Assembly (NCBI GenBank): GCA_019116185.1 | Contig: DXCD01000043.1 | Coordinates: forward strand, 1-20,993 | Length of the DNA: 20,993 nt | Direction of reading: 5' to 3' | Source: Candidatus Mediterraneibacter stercorigallinarum | Lineage (GTDB): Bacteria > Bacillota > Clostridia > Lachnospirales > Lachnospiraceae | Shown here: positions 1 to 6,869 of the stretch, one piece after another | How positions within the stretch are numbered: position 1 is the first letter of the stretch | How the letters are laid out: each line of letters begins with the position of its first letter | Translations under genes and position numbers: made by a program | The notes under the pieces: generated by a model | Databases searched by the model: none | What the model was told of the DNA's origin: nothing | What the model saw: only the letters and a program-made list of their open reading frames with translations

Positions 1-1523
1 AGATCGTGGAACTGGATGGAAAGCCGCGCGAAGATTTTGATTTCATCGACCAGTTCATAGCTGATTATGCCATTAATATTGAGAGAACAGAGAGTTCCAT
101 GGCTGTATCGTCCCTCGATATCGCCAGGATGATCGTGGATATCCATGTTTCCAGGAAAGAGATCCTGGAACTCATCTCAGGCATTACACCGGCAAAGATG
201 ACAGAGGTCATGAACCATTTAAATGTGGTGGAGCTCATGATGGGCATGCAGAAGATCCGTGCCAGAAGGACGCCGGGCAACCAGGCGCATATCACCAACT
301 TAAAGGATGATCCGGTACAGATCGCTGCTGATGCTGCCGAGGGCGCTTTGAGAGGATTCGCTGAGGAGGAGACAACCATGGGCGTGGCACGTTACGCGCC
401 TTTAAGCGCCATGGCTCTTCTGATCGGTTCTCAGGCAGGACGCCCGGGAGTGCTCACACAGTGTTCCGCAGAGGAAGCTACCGAACTGGAGCTCGGCATC
501 CGCGGTCTGACTACCTATGCAGAGACCCTTTCCGTATATGGAACAGAAAAAGTATTTATCGATGGAGATGACACTCCTTATTCAAAAGCATTTTTGAACT
601 CAGCTTATGCTTCCAGAGGCCTGAAGGTACGCTTCACCTCCGGTTCCGGCTCCGAAGTCCTGATGGGAAGCAGCGAGAAGAAGTCCATGCTCTATCTGGA
701 ATGCCGCTGCCTCTTTGTCACAAAAGGCGCGGGAAGCCAGGGGATCCAGAACGGCTCCGTGAGCTGTATCGGCGTGACCGGCTCTGTCCCGGCAGGCATC
801 CGTGAAGTATTGGCGGAGAATCTCGTGGCAGCGCTCCTCGGTCTGGAATGTGCTTCCTCTAATGACCAGAGTTTCTCAAACTCTGACATGAGACGCACCG
901 CGAGAACCATGCTTGAGTTCCTTCCGGGAACAGACTTTATCTTCTCAGGATACGCTGCTGAACCGAATTATGACAATATGTTTGCCGGCTCGAATTTCGA
1001 TGCCGAAGACTTTGACGATTATAATGTACTTCAGAGGGACATGCAGGTGGACGGCGGCCTGAAGCCTGTCACCGAAGAGCAGGTTATTTACGTAAGGAAC
1101 AAGGCGGCGCGCGCTGTGCAGGCAGTGTTCCGCAATCTGGGGCTTTCCCCTGTATCAGACGAGCAGGTAGAAGCCGTTACTTACGCCCACGGAAGCAAGG
1201 ATACGCCTCCGCGTGACGTTACGGCGGATCTTGCAGCCGCTGAGGATGTTTTAAAACGAGGCATCACCGGCATTGACGTAGTAAAGGCTCTTGCAGAGAC
1301 CGGATTCGAAGATGTAGCTGAGAGCGTGCTGAACATGCTGAAACAGCGTGTTGCCGGAGATTATATGCAGACAGCGGCGATCCTGGATAAGGATTTCCAC
1401 GTACTCTCAGGCGTGAACACACCGAATGATTATATGGGACCGGGGACCGGATACCGTGTTGACGGCGAGCGCTGGGAGGAAATCAAAAAGATCCCGCACA
1501 TCATTAATCCGAAGGATATATAG
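1..1523 (+). CDS. pduC: Propanediol/glycerol dehydratase large subunit, 5' end missing
   Basis: Alpha subunit of the coenzyme-B12-dependent diol/glycerol dehydratase, which converts 1,2-propanediol to propionaldehyde (or glycerol to 3-hydroxypropionaldehyde). The frame is open to the window edge. The GTG at position 6 is not the start, because it matches about residue 49 of the usual ~554-residue protein. Recalled family motifs are strong throughout: ELDGKP near the edge, RARRTPGNQAHITN (His ~95 here, equivalent to His143 of the Klebsiella enzyme), EEETT (Glu ~122, equivalent to Glu170), GVLTQCS, YGTEKVFIDGDDTP, LECASSNDQ, FAGSNFDAEDFDDYN and TYAHGSKD. The C-terminal GERWEEIKKIP is also typical. 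The medium subunit starts 17 bp downstream. Diol and glycerol dehydratase cannot be told apart from this. Confidence 0.96.
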   Translation, partial: IVELDGKPREDFDFIDQFIADYAINIERTESSMAVSSLDIARMIVDIHVSRKEILELISGITPAKMTEVMNHLNVVELMMGMQKIRARRTPGNQAHITNLKDDPVQIAADAAEGALRGFAEEETTMGVARYAPLSAMALLIGSQAGRPGVLTQCSAEEATELELGIRGLTTYAETLSVYGTEKVFIDGDDTPYSKAFLNSAYASRGLKVRFTSGSGSEVLMGSSEKKSMLYLECRCLFVTKGAGSQGIQNGSVSCIGVTGSVPAGIREVLAENLVAALLGLECASSNDQSFSNSDMRRTARTMLEFLPGTDFIFSGYAAEPNYDNMFAGSNFDAEDFDDYNVLQRDMQVDGGLKPVTEEQVIYVRNKAARAVQAVFRNLGLSPVSDEQVEAVTYAHGSKDTPPRDVTADLAAAEDVLKRGITGIDVVKALAETGFEDVAESVLNMLKQRVAGDYMQTAAILDKDFHVLSGVNTPNDYMGPGTGYRVDGERWEEIKKIPHIINPKDI

Positions 1524-1540
1524 AAAGGAGGAGGACACAT

Positions 1541-2233
1541 ATGCAGATCAGTGAAGAATTAGTCAAACAAATCACCAATGCAGTATTAAGCCAGATGTCT
1601 CACACAGGCAGCTCCTCCGTTTCAGGAGACAGCATCCCGTCAGGCGCATCAGAGGTTCCTTCCATGGCAGGAAGGGAGCGGATCAACGAAGAGAAATCCG
1701 ATTATTCCGGCTATCCCCGCGCGCAGAAAGGGACTGACCCCAAGGAGGTCGTAATCGGCGTGGGCGCCGCGTTCCAGAGCGAGATCACAAGGACGATCTG
1801 CGATATCCCGCTGGATGACGTTCTTAAAAATGTAAAAGCAGGCATTGAGGAAGAGGGCATGGTGCCGAGAGTTGTGAAGATCCTTGACACCTCGGATGTA
1901 TGTTTCATGGCACTGGAAGCCGCGAAGCTTTCCGGTTCCGGCATCGGAGTGGGCATCCAGTCAAAGGGCACCACGGTCATCCATCAGAGAGACCTTTATC
2001 CGCTCTCTAATCTTGAACTGTTTCCGCAGGCGCCTCTCATGACACTGGAGACATACCGCCAGATCGGACAGAATGCAGCAAAATATGTAAAAGGCGAGCA
2101 GGTCGTTCCGATCCCGTGTACAAACGATCCGATGTGCAGGCCGAAATATCAGGTCAAAGCAGCGATCATGCACATCGCGGAGACAGAGCAGCTTGACCCC
2201 GAGGTCGGCGCTGTTGAATGGGAGGGAAGATAA
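1541..2233 (+). CDS. pduD: Propanediol/glycerol dehydratase medium subunit
   Basis: Beta subunit (230 aa) of the B12-dependent dehydratase; it helps bind the corrinoid at the alpha-beta interface. An AAAGGAGGAGG ribosome site sits just before the ATG. The core is typical of PduD: GVGAAFQSEIT, AGIEEEGMVPRVV, SGSGIGVGIQSKGTTVIHQ, LSNLELFPQAPLMTLETYRQIGQNAAKY and RPKYQVKAAIMHI. The first ~20 residues (MQISEELVKQITNAVLSQMS) resemble the amphipathic helix that targets PduD to bacterial microcompartments in Salmonella. They are followed by a Ser/Gly/Pro-rich linker (~21-45). The gene abuts pduE with no gap. Confidence 0.96.
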   Translation: MQISEELVKQITNAVLSQMSHTGSSSVSGDSIPSGASEVPSMAGRERINEEKSDYSGYPRAQKGTDPKEVVIGVGAAFQSEITRTICDIPLDDVLKNVKAGIEEEGMVPRVVKILDTSDVCFMALEAAKLSGSGIGVGIQSKGTTVIHQRDLYPLSNLELFPQAPLMTLETYRQIGQNAAKYVKGEQVVPIPCTNDPMCRPKYQVKAAIMHIAETEQLDPEVGAVEWEGR

Positions 2234-2626
2234 ATGAGATATCCTTTAGCAGAGCACGAAAAAGAATCGATCACATCTAAAACAGGAAAGAAATTTACGG
2301 ATATTACACTGGACGAGGTCATGAAAGACCACATCGCCCCTGACGACATCAAAATCTCGCAGGAGATCCTGCAGGCACAGGGACAGGTCGCGCTGGAAGC
2401 TGACAATCAGCCAATGGAGAAAAATTTCGAGCGCGCTGCAGAACTGGTAGATGTCCCGGATGATGTGATCCTGAAAATGTACGACAAACTCCGCCCCAAC
2501 CGTTCCACGAAACTGGAACTGGTCATGATGGCGCAGGAGCTTCTTGAAAAATATAATGCAAAGAACTGCGCGCGACTTGTAATGGAAGCCGCAGAAGTGT
2601 ATGAAAAGAGAGGAATATTACTTTGA
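2234..2626 (+). CDS. pduE: Propanediol/glycerol dehydratase small subunit
   Basis: Gamma subunit of the dehydratase, 130 aa. The ATG follows the pduD stop codon directly, so translational coupling is likely. The GGGAGGGA just before the stop serves as ribosome site. Typical segments are YPLAEHEKE, TGKKFTDITLDEV, APDDIKISQEILQAQ, RAAELVDVPDDVILKMYDKLRPNRST and YNAKNCARLVMEAAEVYEKRGIL. The protein is about 40 residues shorter than the Salmonella form: it begins at the conserved core and lacks the N-terminal extension. The 3' end overlaps the pduG start. Confidence 0.95.
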   Translation: MRYPLAEHEKESITSKTGKKFTDITLDEVMKDHIAPDDIKISQEILQAQGQVALEADNQPMEKNFERAAELVDVPDDVILKMYDKLRPNRSTKLELVMMAQELLEKYNAKNCARLVMEAAEVYEKRGILL

Positions 2627-4434
2627 GTTATATCGCAGGAGTTGATATCGGGAATTCCACAACTGAAGTCTGCGTCGGAGAAGTCACCGAAAACGGAAAT
2701 CTTACATTTCTGACCAGCGCCTCCTGCCCCACCACGGGCACAAAAGGCACGATCGACAATGTCCATTCTGTCAAAAATGCTTTAAAACTGGCAATGAGCA
2801 GAATCGGACTGGAGACCTCTGACATTGATCTCGTGCGGCTCAACGAAGCCGCTCCGGTCATTGGCGACACCGCTATGGAGACATTGACTGAGACCGTGAT
2901 CACAGACTCTTCTATGATCGGACACAATCCGTCCACTCCGGCCGGAGTCGGACAGGCTGTGGGCGAGATCCTGCTGATTGAGAACATATCCCGGGCAGTT
3001 CCCGGTACCTCTTATATCCTCGCCGCTTCAGCGGAACACAGCTATGAGGAAGTGGCCGCGGTGGTCAATCAGTATGACGCAGACATCGCGGGAATCATCC
3101 TTCAGGCCGACGAGGCGGTCCTTGTTGAAAATCGGATCCGCCGCAAAGTTCCCATTATTGATGAGGTCCGCCGGATCGACCGTCTTCCCGACGGAGTCCC
3201 TGCCGCCATCGAGGTGGCTCTCCCCGGGCAGACGATCCGCATGCTGTCTAATCCTTACGGCATTGCCACGCTGCTGGGATTAAACGCAGAAGAAACGCGC
3301 ACTGTCACTCCCATCGCAAAGAGCCTGATCGGGAAGCGCAGCGCCGTTGTGCTTAAGACTCCCGGAGGAAATATCCACGAAAATGTTCTTCCGGCAGGTG
3401 AGATATATTTTCACGGCGACCGCAATATCACGATCAGCCTGGATGAAGGCGCTGACAAGATCATGGAGGCCGCGGCGGAGGCTGGCGACATCCGAGACAT
3501 CAGCGGGCAGCCGGACACAAACGTGGGGAATATGCTCTCGCGCATCCGTACCGGCATGAGCGAACTTGACAAAAGTACAGAAGCGGACATCCGCATTACT
3601 GATATCCTTGCAGTGGACACCCTTGCCCCGGTTCTTATATCCGGCGCCCTGGCAGGCGAGACCTGTCTCGAGAAAGCGGTTGGTATCGCGGCAATGGTCA
3701 GAACACAGAAGCTTCCCATGCAGGAGATCGCTGACCGTCTCACAAGAGAGCTCGGGACAGAAGTAAAGGTGGCCGGAGTGGAAGCTGTCATGGCCAGCCT
3801 TGGCGCCCTGACCACTCCGGGAACCAAGCTTCCTCTTGCGATTCTGGACATGGGCGGAGGCTCTACAGACGCGGCAATCATTTCGGAAGACGGACATGTA
3901 ACTCTGACCCACCAGGCAGGTGCAGGAGAGCTTGTGTCCATGCTGATCCAGACGGAACTCGGCTTAAGCGACCGCCATATCGCAGAACAGATTAAAAAGT
4001 ATCCCCTGGCGAAAGTGGAAAGTCTGTTTCACATGAGAATGGAAAACGGGCAGATGACATTTGTAGACGAATCCATTGACCCCCGTTTCTTCGGCAGAGT
4101 TGTTCTCCTTACAGAGGATGGAATGATCCGCATCGAAGAAGAGATTCCCATGGAAAAGATCGTTCAGGTTCGCCGGGAAGCCAAGCGCAAAGTCTTCGTG
4201 ACCAATGCGTTCCGCGCCCTTAAGAAAGTGGCCCCGGATCACAATCTGAGGAATATCTCTACCGTTGTCCTTGTCGGCGGTTCGGCAGAGGATTTTGAAA
4301 TACCGGAAATGCTTATGGAAGCATTTACCGATTACCGGGTCGTGTGCGGAAGAGGCAATATCCGCGGCAGCGAGGGACCCAGAAATGCAGTTGCAACGGG
4401 ACTTGTACTCTCCTATCTCGGGGAGCAGCGCTGA
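2623..4434 (+). CDS. pduG: Diol dehydratase-reactivating factor large subunit
   Basis: Large subunit (603 aa; family usually ~605-610) of the chaperone-like, ATP-dependent reactivase. It releases damaged cobalamin from inactivated dehydratase so that fresh adenosylcobalamin can bind. It has an actin/Hsp70-type fold: an N-terminal phosphate loop (GVDIGNSTTEVCVG, residues ~6-19), the GHNPSTPAGVGQ segment, KTPGGNIHENVLPAGE, and a second phosphate motif LDMGGGSTDAA at ~409-419. The C-terminus carries VVLVGGSAEDFEIP. The predicted start is TTG at 2623, overlapping the pduE stop by 4 bases, with AGAGGAA upstream; no ATG lies nearby in frame. The partner subunit follows 36 bp downstream. Confidence 0.95.
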   Translation: MSYIAGVDIGNSTTEVCVGEVTENGNLTFLTSASCPTTGTKGTIDNVHSVKNALKLAMSRIGLETSDIDLVRLNEAAPVIGDTAMETLTETVITDSSMIGHNPSTPAGVGQAVGEILLIENISRAVPGTSYILAASAEHSYEEVAAVVNQYDADIAGIILQADEAVLVENRIRRKVPIIDEVRRIDRLPDGVPAAIEVALPGQTIRMLSNPYGIATLLGLNAEETRTVTPIAKSLIGKRSAVVLKTPGGNIHENVLPAGEIYFHGDRNITISLDEGADKIMEAAAEAGDIRDISGQPDTNVGNMLSRIRTGMSELDKSTEADIRITDILAVDTLAPVLISGALAGETCLEKAVGIAAMVRTQKLPMQEIADRLTRELGTEVKVAGVEAVMASLGALTTPGTKLPLAILDMGGGSTDAAIISEDGHVTLTHQAGAGELVSMLIQTELGLSDRHIAEQIKKYPLAKVESLFHMRMENGQMTFVDESIDPRFFGRVVLLTEDGMIRIEEEIPMEKIVQVRREAKRKVFVTNAFRALKKVAPDHNLRNISTVVLVGGSAEDFEIPEMLMEAFTDYRVVCGRGNIRGSEGPRNAVATGLVLSYLGEQR

Positions 4435-4470
4435 TCTGCTGCCGCCGCTGTTTTCTTCAGGAGGACAACA

Positions 4471-4815
4471 ATGATCATTAAGAAACCATCTATATTTATC
4501 TACACCCATCAGGCTGATCCCGCTGTTCTGAAAGAAGTATGCGCAGGGATCGAAGAAGAAGGCGTATTTTACGATACTACAGAATTTCCTGATGAGTGTA
4601 TGGAGAAACTGGCATATAAAGCGGCGCGTGATTCTATGCTGGGTTCCGGGATCGGAATCTTCGGCACAGCGGTATGCCTGAAAATGCGCGGTCTGGAAAA
4701 AGGGCGTAATATCGAGAGTTATCTCACCCCGAACAAGACACAGTGCAGAAATATCGGAGCTAACAGCGCCCGCGCTATCAAAAAGCTTCCCTTTAAGGAG
4801 GAATATGGGATATGA
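4471..4815 (+). CDS. pduH: Diol dehydratase-reactivating factor small subunit
   Basis: Small subunit (114 aa) of the reactivase. Its fold resembles the dehydratase beta subunit, and it is thought to exchange with that subunit during reactivation. It starts at ATG with CAGGAGG ten bases upstream. Recognisable segments are EVCAGIEEEGVFYDTTEFP, AARDSMLGSGIGIFGTAVCLKMRGLEKG and TQCRNIGANSARAIKKLPF. AGIEEEG and GSGIGI are shared with PduD, as known for this family. Its stop overlaps the next start as ATGA. Confidence 0.93.
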   Translation: MIIKKPSIFIYTHQADPAVLKEVCAGIEEEGVFYDTTEFPDECMEKLAYKAARDSMLGSGIGIFGTAVCLKMRGLEKGRNIESYLTPNKTQCRNIGANSARAIKKLPFKEEYGI

Positions 4816-5372
4816 GTATCTACACGAAAACAGGAGACAGGGGAACAACTTCTCTTATGAACGGAATCAGCGTCTCCAAGTCAGACGACCGCATCGAACT
4901 GCTCGGTACCATCGATGAATTGAGCAGCCATATCGGTCTTGCAAAAGTGCTCTCTGATCCGTCGCTGAAAGAACAGCTGTCCCATATACAGAAAAATCTC
5001 ATCCAGATCATGGCCGGTATTGCGGATCCGCGCTGTATGGACTACCGTTTTTCCGCTGATGAGACAACTGCCCTGGAGCAGGAAATCGACAAGCTGGAGA
5101 ATTCATTTCCACGCGCGAAAGAATTCGTTCTCTACGGCGGCTGCGAACAGTCTGCACGGCTGGATGTGGCAAGGGCTGTAACACGGCGGGCAGAAAGACG
5201 CTTCCGCAAAGTGGAACAGAATTACGGCGCTGACGCAAAAGCAATCCAGTATATCAACCGGCTGTCTGATTACCTGTACATGTGTGCCAGATACGCAGAT
5301 TACAGGGTCTCCCACCAAAAAGCGGACACCATACAGGATCAAGTCGTGAGAAATATCATGAAAGACCTGTAA
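4812..5372 (+). CDS. pduO: ATP:cob(I)alamin adenosyltransferase, PduO type
   Basis: Transfers adenosyl from ATP to cob(I)alamin, making the coenzyme used by the dehydratase upstream. At 186 aa it is the single-domain form, without the C-terminal heme-binding domain of Salmonella PduO. Seen: the ATP-loop YTKTGDRGTTSL (4-15); GTIDELSSHIGL with Asp35, which forms the inter-subunit salt bridge in the family; FVLYGG with Phe105, equivalent to the Phe that closes over the corrinoid; and RAVTRRAERRF with Arg121/Arg125, then NRLSDYLYMCARY. Tyr108 replaces the usual Pro of the VLPGG motif. The ATG overlaps the pduH stop by 4 bp, with AAGGAGGA upstream. It is the last gene of the operon, before a terminator. 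Confidence 0.95.
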   Translation: MSIYTKTGDRGTTSLMNGISVSKSDDRIELLGTIDELSSHIGLAKVLSDPSLKEQLSHIQKNLIQIMAGIADPRCMDYRFSADETTALEQEIDKLENSFPRAKEFVLYGGCEQSARLDVARAVTRRAERRFRKVEQNYGADAKAIQYINRLSDYLYMCARYADYRVSHQKADTIQDQVVRNIMKDL

Positions 5373-5388
5373 GCATACGTAACATTAT

Positions 5389-5424
5389 CCCTGTCTTTCT
5401 CAGAAGAGAGACAGGGATTTTTTA
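5389..5424 (+). terminator. Rho-independent terminator of the pdu operon
   Basis: CCCTGTCT (5389-5396) pairs with AGACAGGG (5409-5416). Four inner pairs, one of them a G-T wobble, extend it to a 12-bp stem with a CAGA loop, followed by ATTTTTT (5417-5423). It lies 17 bp after the pduO stop. Confidence 0.93.
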
Positions 5425-5461
5425 TTCTCCAAACAATTATGCAATGATTTCTGTCATTTTA

Positions 5462-5490
5462 TTGTCATTTTTCCGGTAATATGTTATTCT
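5462..5490 (+). promoter_or_regulatory. Sigma-A-type promoter opening a 230-nt leader or small RNA
   Basis: TTGTCA (5462-5467), a 17-bp spacer and TATTCT (5485-5490), with TG one base ahead of the -10 (extended -10). No start codon with a ribosome site follows closely. The transcript would begin near 5497 and run into a hairpin (CGGG-T-GATC, T5 loop, GATC-CCCG at 5506-5527) and a second CCCG/CGGG hairpin at about 5559-5570 before reaching the second promoter. Apart from these, the 352-bp gap between pduO and the Rpn gene holds only the pdu terminator and the second promoter. Confidence 0.6.
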
Positions 5491-5636
5491 TCTTTCACAC
5501 TAAAACGGGTGATCTTTTTGATCCCCGCTGTATCTGTCAACCATCTCATTTTCGGAGCCCGCATTCCGGGACAAGCCCCCGACGATGAAACATTGAAACC
5601 AACCATTTTCACTTATATAGGAAGCCCTGTTCTGTC

Positions 5637-5664
5637 TTTACACCTCTCAAAGATATGATACAAT
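5637..5664 (+). promoter_or_regulatory. Promoter of the Rpn-type nuclease gene
   Basis: TTTACA (5637-5642), a 16-bp spacer and TACAAT (5659-5664), with the extended -10 TGA directly before it. The transcription start would be near 5671, about 54 bp before the ATG. Confidence 0.75.
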
Positions 5665-5724
5665 AGATTCAGACACGTCCTTTCCTATATAAACAACGTT
5701 TCGAAGAGGAAAGGAGAACGATCT

Positions 5725-6732
5725 ATGGCACAATCAAACGACAATTTCATAATGCTTCCCACAGTAGATTTCTGTTTTAAAGAATTGATGCAGAACGAAA
5801 ATGTACGAAAGGGATTTATCGCAGCGTTACTGGGCAGAGAACCGGATGAAATCAAGAAAACAACACTCTTACCCACAGGACTTCTTCCCGAATATGAAGA
5901 TGACAAGCTGGGAGTACTGGACGCAGCAGTCCTTTTAGAAGATGGCACACAGATTGATCTGGAAATGCAGGTCATATACTTTGCTTACTGGACAAACCGG
6001 GTATTATTCTACCTGAGCCGTATGTATAGCGGACAGCTGAAAAAAGGCGATTCTTACAACAAACTCAAAAAATGCATCCATGTAAGCATCCTGAATTTTA
6101 TCCACTTTACAGAGGACAAGAAGTGTTACCACAAAATTTCTTTCTGCGATACAAAAACAGGAATACCATACACGGATCTGATGGAACTTCACATTCTGGA
6201 GCTTAAAAAACTGCCTGAAAAAGCTTTGAATGAGGAGGGCGTAATCCGATGGATGCGCTTTTTCAGCGGGAAGACCAGAGAGGAGTTTAAGAAAATGGCA
6301 GAGACAGATAAATATATTCAAGAGGCATTCGGAGAACTGGAGAAATTGAGCGCAGACGAACGCAAACGCCTGGAGTATGAAGCACGCGAAAAAGCAATGC
6401 GGGACTATAACTGCCTTATGGACAGCGCAAAGGAGCTGGGATTGGAACAGGGACTACAGCAAGGATTAGAACAGGGACTGGAACAGGGACTACAGCAAGG
6501 GTTAGAGCAGGGGCTGGAACAGGGGCTGGAACAGGGACTACAGCAAGGGTTAGAGCAGGGGCTGGAACAGGGACTACAGCAGGGATCTGAATTGAAATTA
6601 AAAGAAATTACAGAGAAAATGCTGAACCGGGGTATGTCTCCCCATGAGATTGCAGACATGATCGGTGAAGATCCCGACTCCATCCAAATACTTGCAGACA
6701 AGATACAGAAGTCAAGGGGAAACCGATCTTAA
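5725..6732 (+). CDS. Rpn/PD-(D/E)XK nuclease family protein with QG-repeat tail
   Basis: 335-aa protein of the Rpn recombination-promoting nuclease / putative transposase family (PDDEXK_2-like). Known members are toxic DNA endonucleases; some E. coli ones act in phage defence. The N-terminal domain (~7-230) has the expected order: PTVDFCFKELM, then GVLDAAV with Asp66, then IDLEMQV with Glu80-Met-Gln82, fitting the D...ExQ active site. The middle (FAYWTNRVLFYLSRMY and following) is also typical. Residues ~239-287 are a run of EQGL/QQGL repeats, common as a hinge or coil in this family. The tail ends in a short helical segment, GMSPHEIADMIGEDPDSIQ. AGGAAAGGAG precedes the ATG. No insertion-sequence ends or target duplications are visible, so mobility is unproven. 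Confidence 0.85.
   Translation: MAQSNDNFIMLPTVDFCFKELMQNENVRKGFIAALLGREPDEIKKTTLLPTGLLPEYEDDKLGVLDAAVLLEDGTQIDLEMQVIYFAYWTNRVLFYLSRMYSGQLKKGDSYNKLKKCIHVSILNFIHFTEDKKCYHKISFCDTKTGIPYTDLMELHILELKKLPEKALNEEGVIRWMRFFSGKTREEFKKMAETDKYIQEAFGELEKLSADERKRLEYEAREKAMRDYNCLMDSAKELGLEQGLQQGLEQGLEQGLQQGLEQGLEQGLEQGLQQGLEQGLEQGLQQGSELKLKEITEKMLNRGMSPHEIADMIGEDPDSIQILADKIQKSRGNRS
6295..6732 (+). CDS. Possible internal in-frame product of the Rpn gene
   Basis: The ATG at 6295 is in frame (Met191 of the full protein) and is preceded by AGAGAGGAG, whose GGAG ends nine bases before it. This is a better ribosome site than chance usually gives inside a gene. The product would be 145 aa: it lacks the nuclease residues Asp66/Glu80/Gln82 and keeps the helical, repeat and C-terminal parts. 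From memory, E. coli rpn genes make such a C-terminal intragenic product, which antagonises the full-length toxin. Expression here is inferred only. Confidence 0.35.
   Translation: MAETDKYIQEAFGELEKLSADERKRLEYEAREKAMRDYNCLMDSAKELGLEQGLQQGLEQGLEQGLQQGLEQGLEQGLEQGLQQGLEQGLEQGLQQGSELKLKEITEKMLNRGMSPHEIADMIGEDPDSIQILADKIQKSRGNRS
6445..6584 (+). repeat. 36-bp/12-bp coding tandem repeat
   Basis: Starting at GAACAGGGACTACAGCAAGG, a 36-bp unit occurs at 6445-6480, 6481-6516 and 6529-6564. An extra 12-bp unit lies at 6517-6528 and a partial copy at 6565-6584. The second and third 36-bp units are identical by eye. Each 12 bp encodes EQGL or QQGL, so copy-number change keeps the reading frame. Confidence 0.95.
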
Positions 6733-6734
6733 AC

Positions 6735-6842
6735 AAAAAGACTGACTCGCCAAATGAGATATACTCCCTTACACAGACAAGCAATATATAACTTTCTGTT
6801 TATAAGGGAATATGTCTTCCAGGCTGACGTCAGTCTTTCTGC
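6735..6842. terminator. Long inverted repeat between convergent genes, likely bidirectional terminator
   Basis: AAAGACTGAC (6737-6746) pairs perfectly with GTCAGTCTTT (6829-6838). Nested inner pairs are GCC/GGC (6749-6751/6822-6824) and CCCTTA/TAAGGG (6766-6771/6803-6808). Read on the minus strand, the stem ends in TTTTTGTTT, a good U-tract for pyk. On the plus strand a T-rich stretch follows for the Rpn gene. The ~102-bp size could also fit a miniature inverted-repeat element, but no flanking duplication is evident. Confidence 0.6.
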
Positions 6843-6869
6843 GCTTTTATCTATCCTTATATGCTTTTC

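Noticed and set aside
3280..3912. 210-codon minus-strand frame inside pduG
   Set aside because: Shadow of a conserved gene; no family features.
3964..4848. 294-codon minus-strand frame antisense to pduG/pduH
   Set aside because: It lies opposite well-conserved coding sequence, has no recognisable motif or ribosome site, and is Cys/His/Phe-rich in the manner of a frame shadow.
5424..5724. Cobalamin riboswitch or 6S RNA in the gap after the pdu operon
   Set aside because: No B12-box core, and no large-bubble hairpin typical of 6S RNA, could be recognised; only short hairpins are present.
6445..6584. CRISPR-like array
   Set aside because: The repeats are contiguous, without unique spacers, and in frame with the Rpn coding sequence.
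6405..6701. Cys/Pro-rich minus-strand frame with repeated CSPCSNPC, like a metal-binding protein
   Set aside because: It is the reverse reading of the EQGL/QQGL coding repeat; no start signal and no independent support.
5725..6732. Complete insertion sequence around the Rpn gene
   Set aside because: No terminal inverted repeats or target duplication flank the gene; the downstream inverted repeat has both arms on one side.
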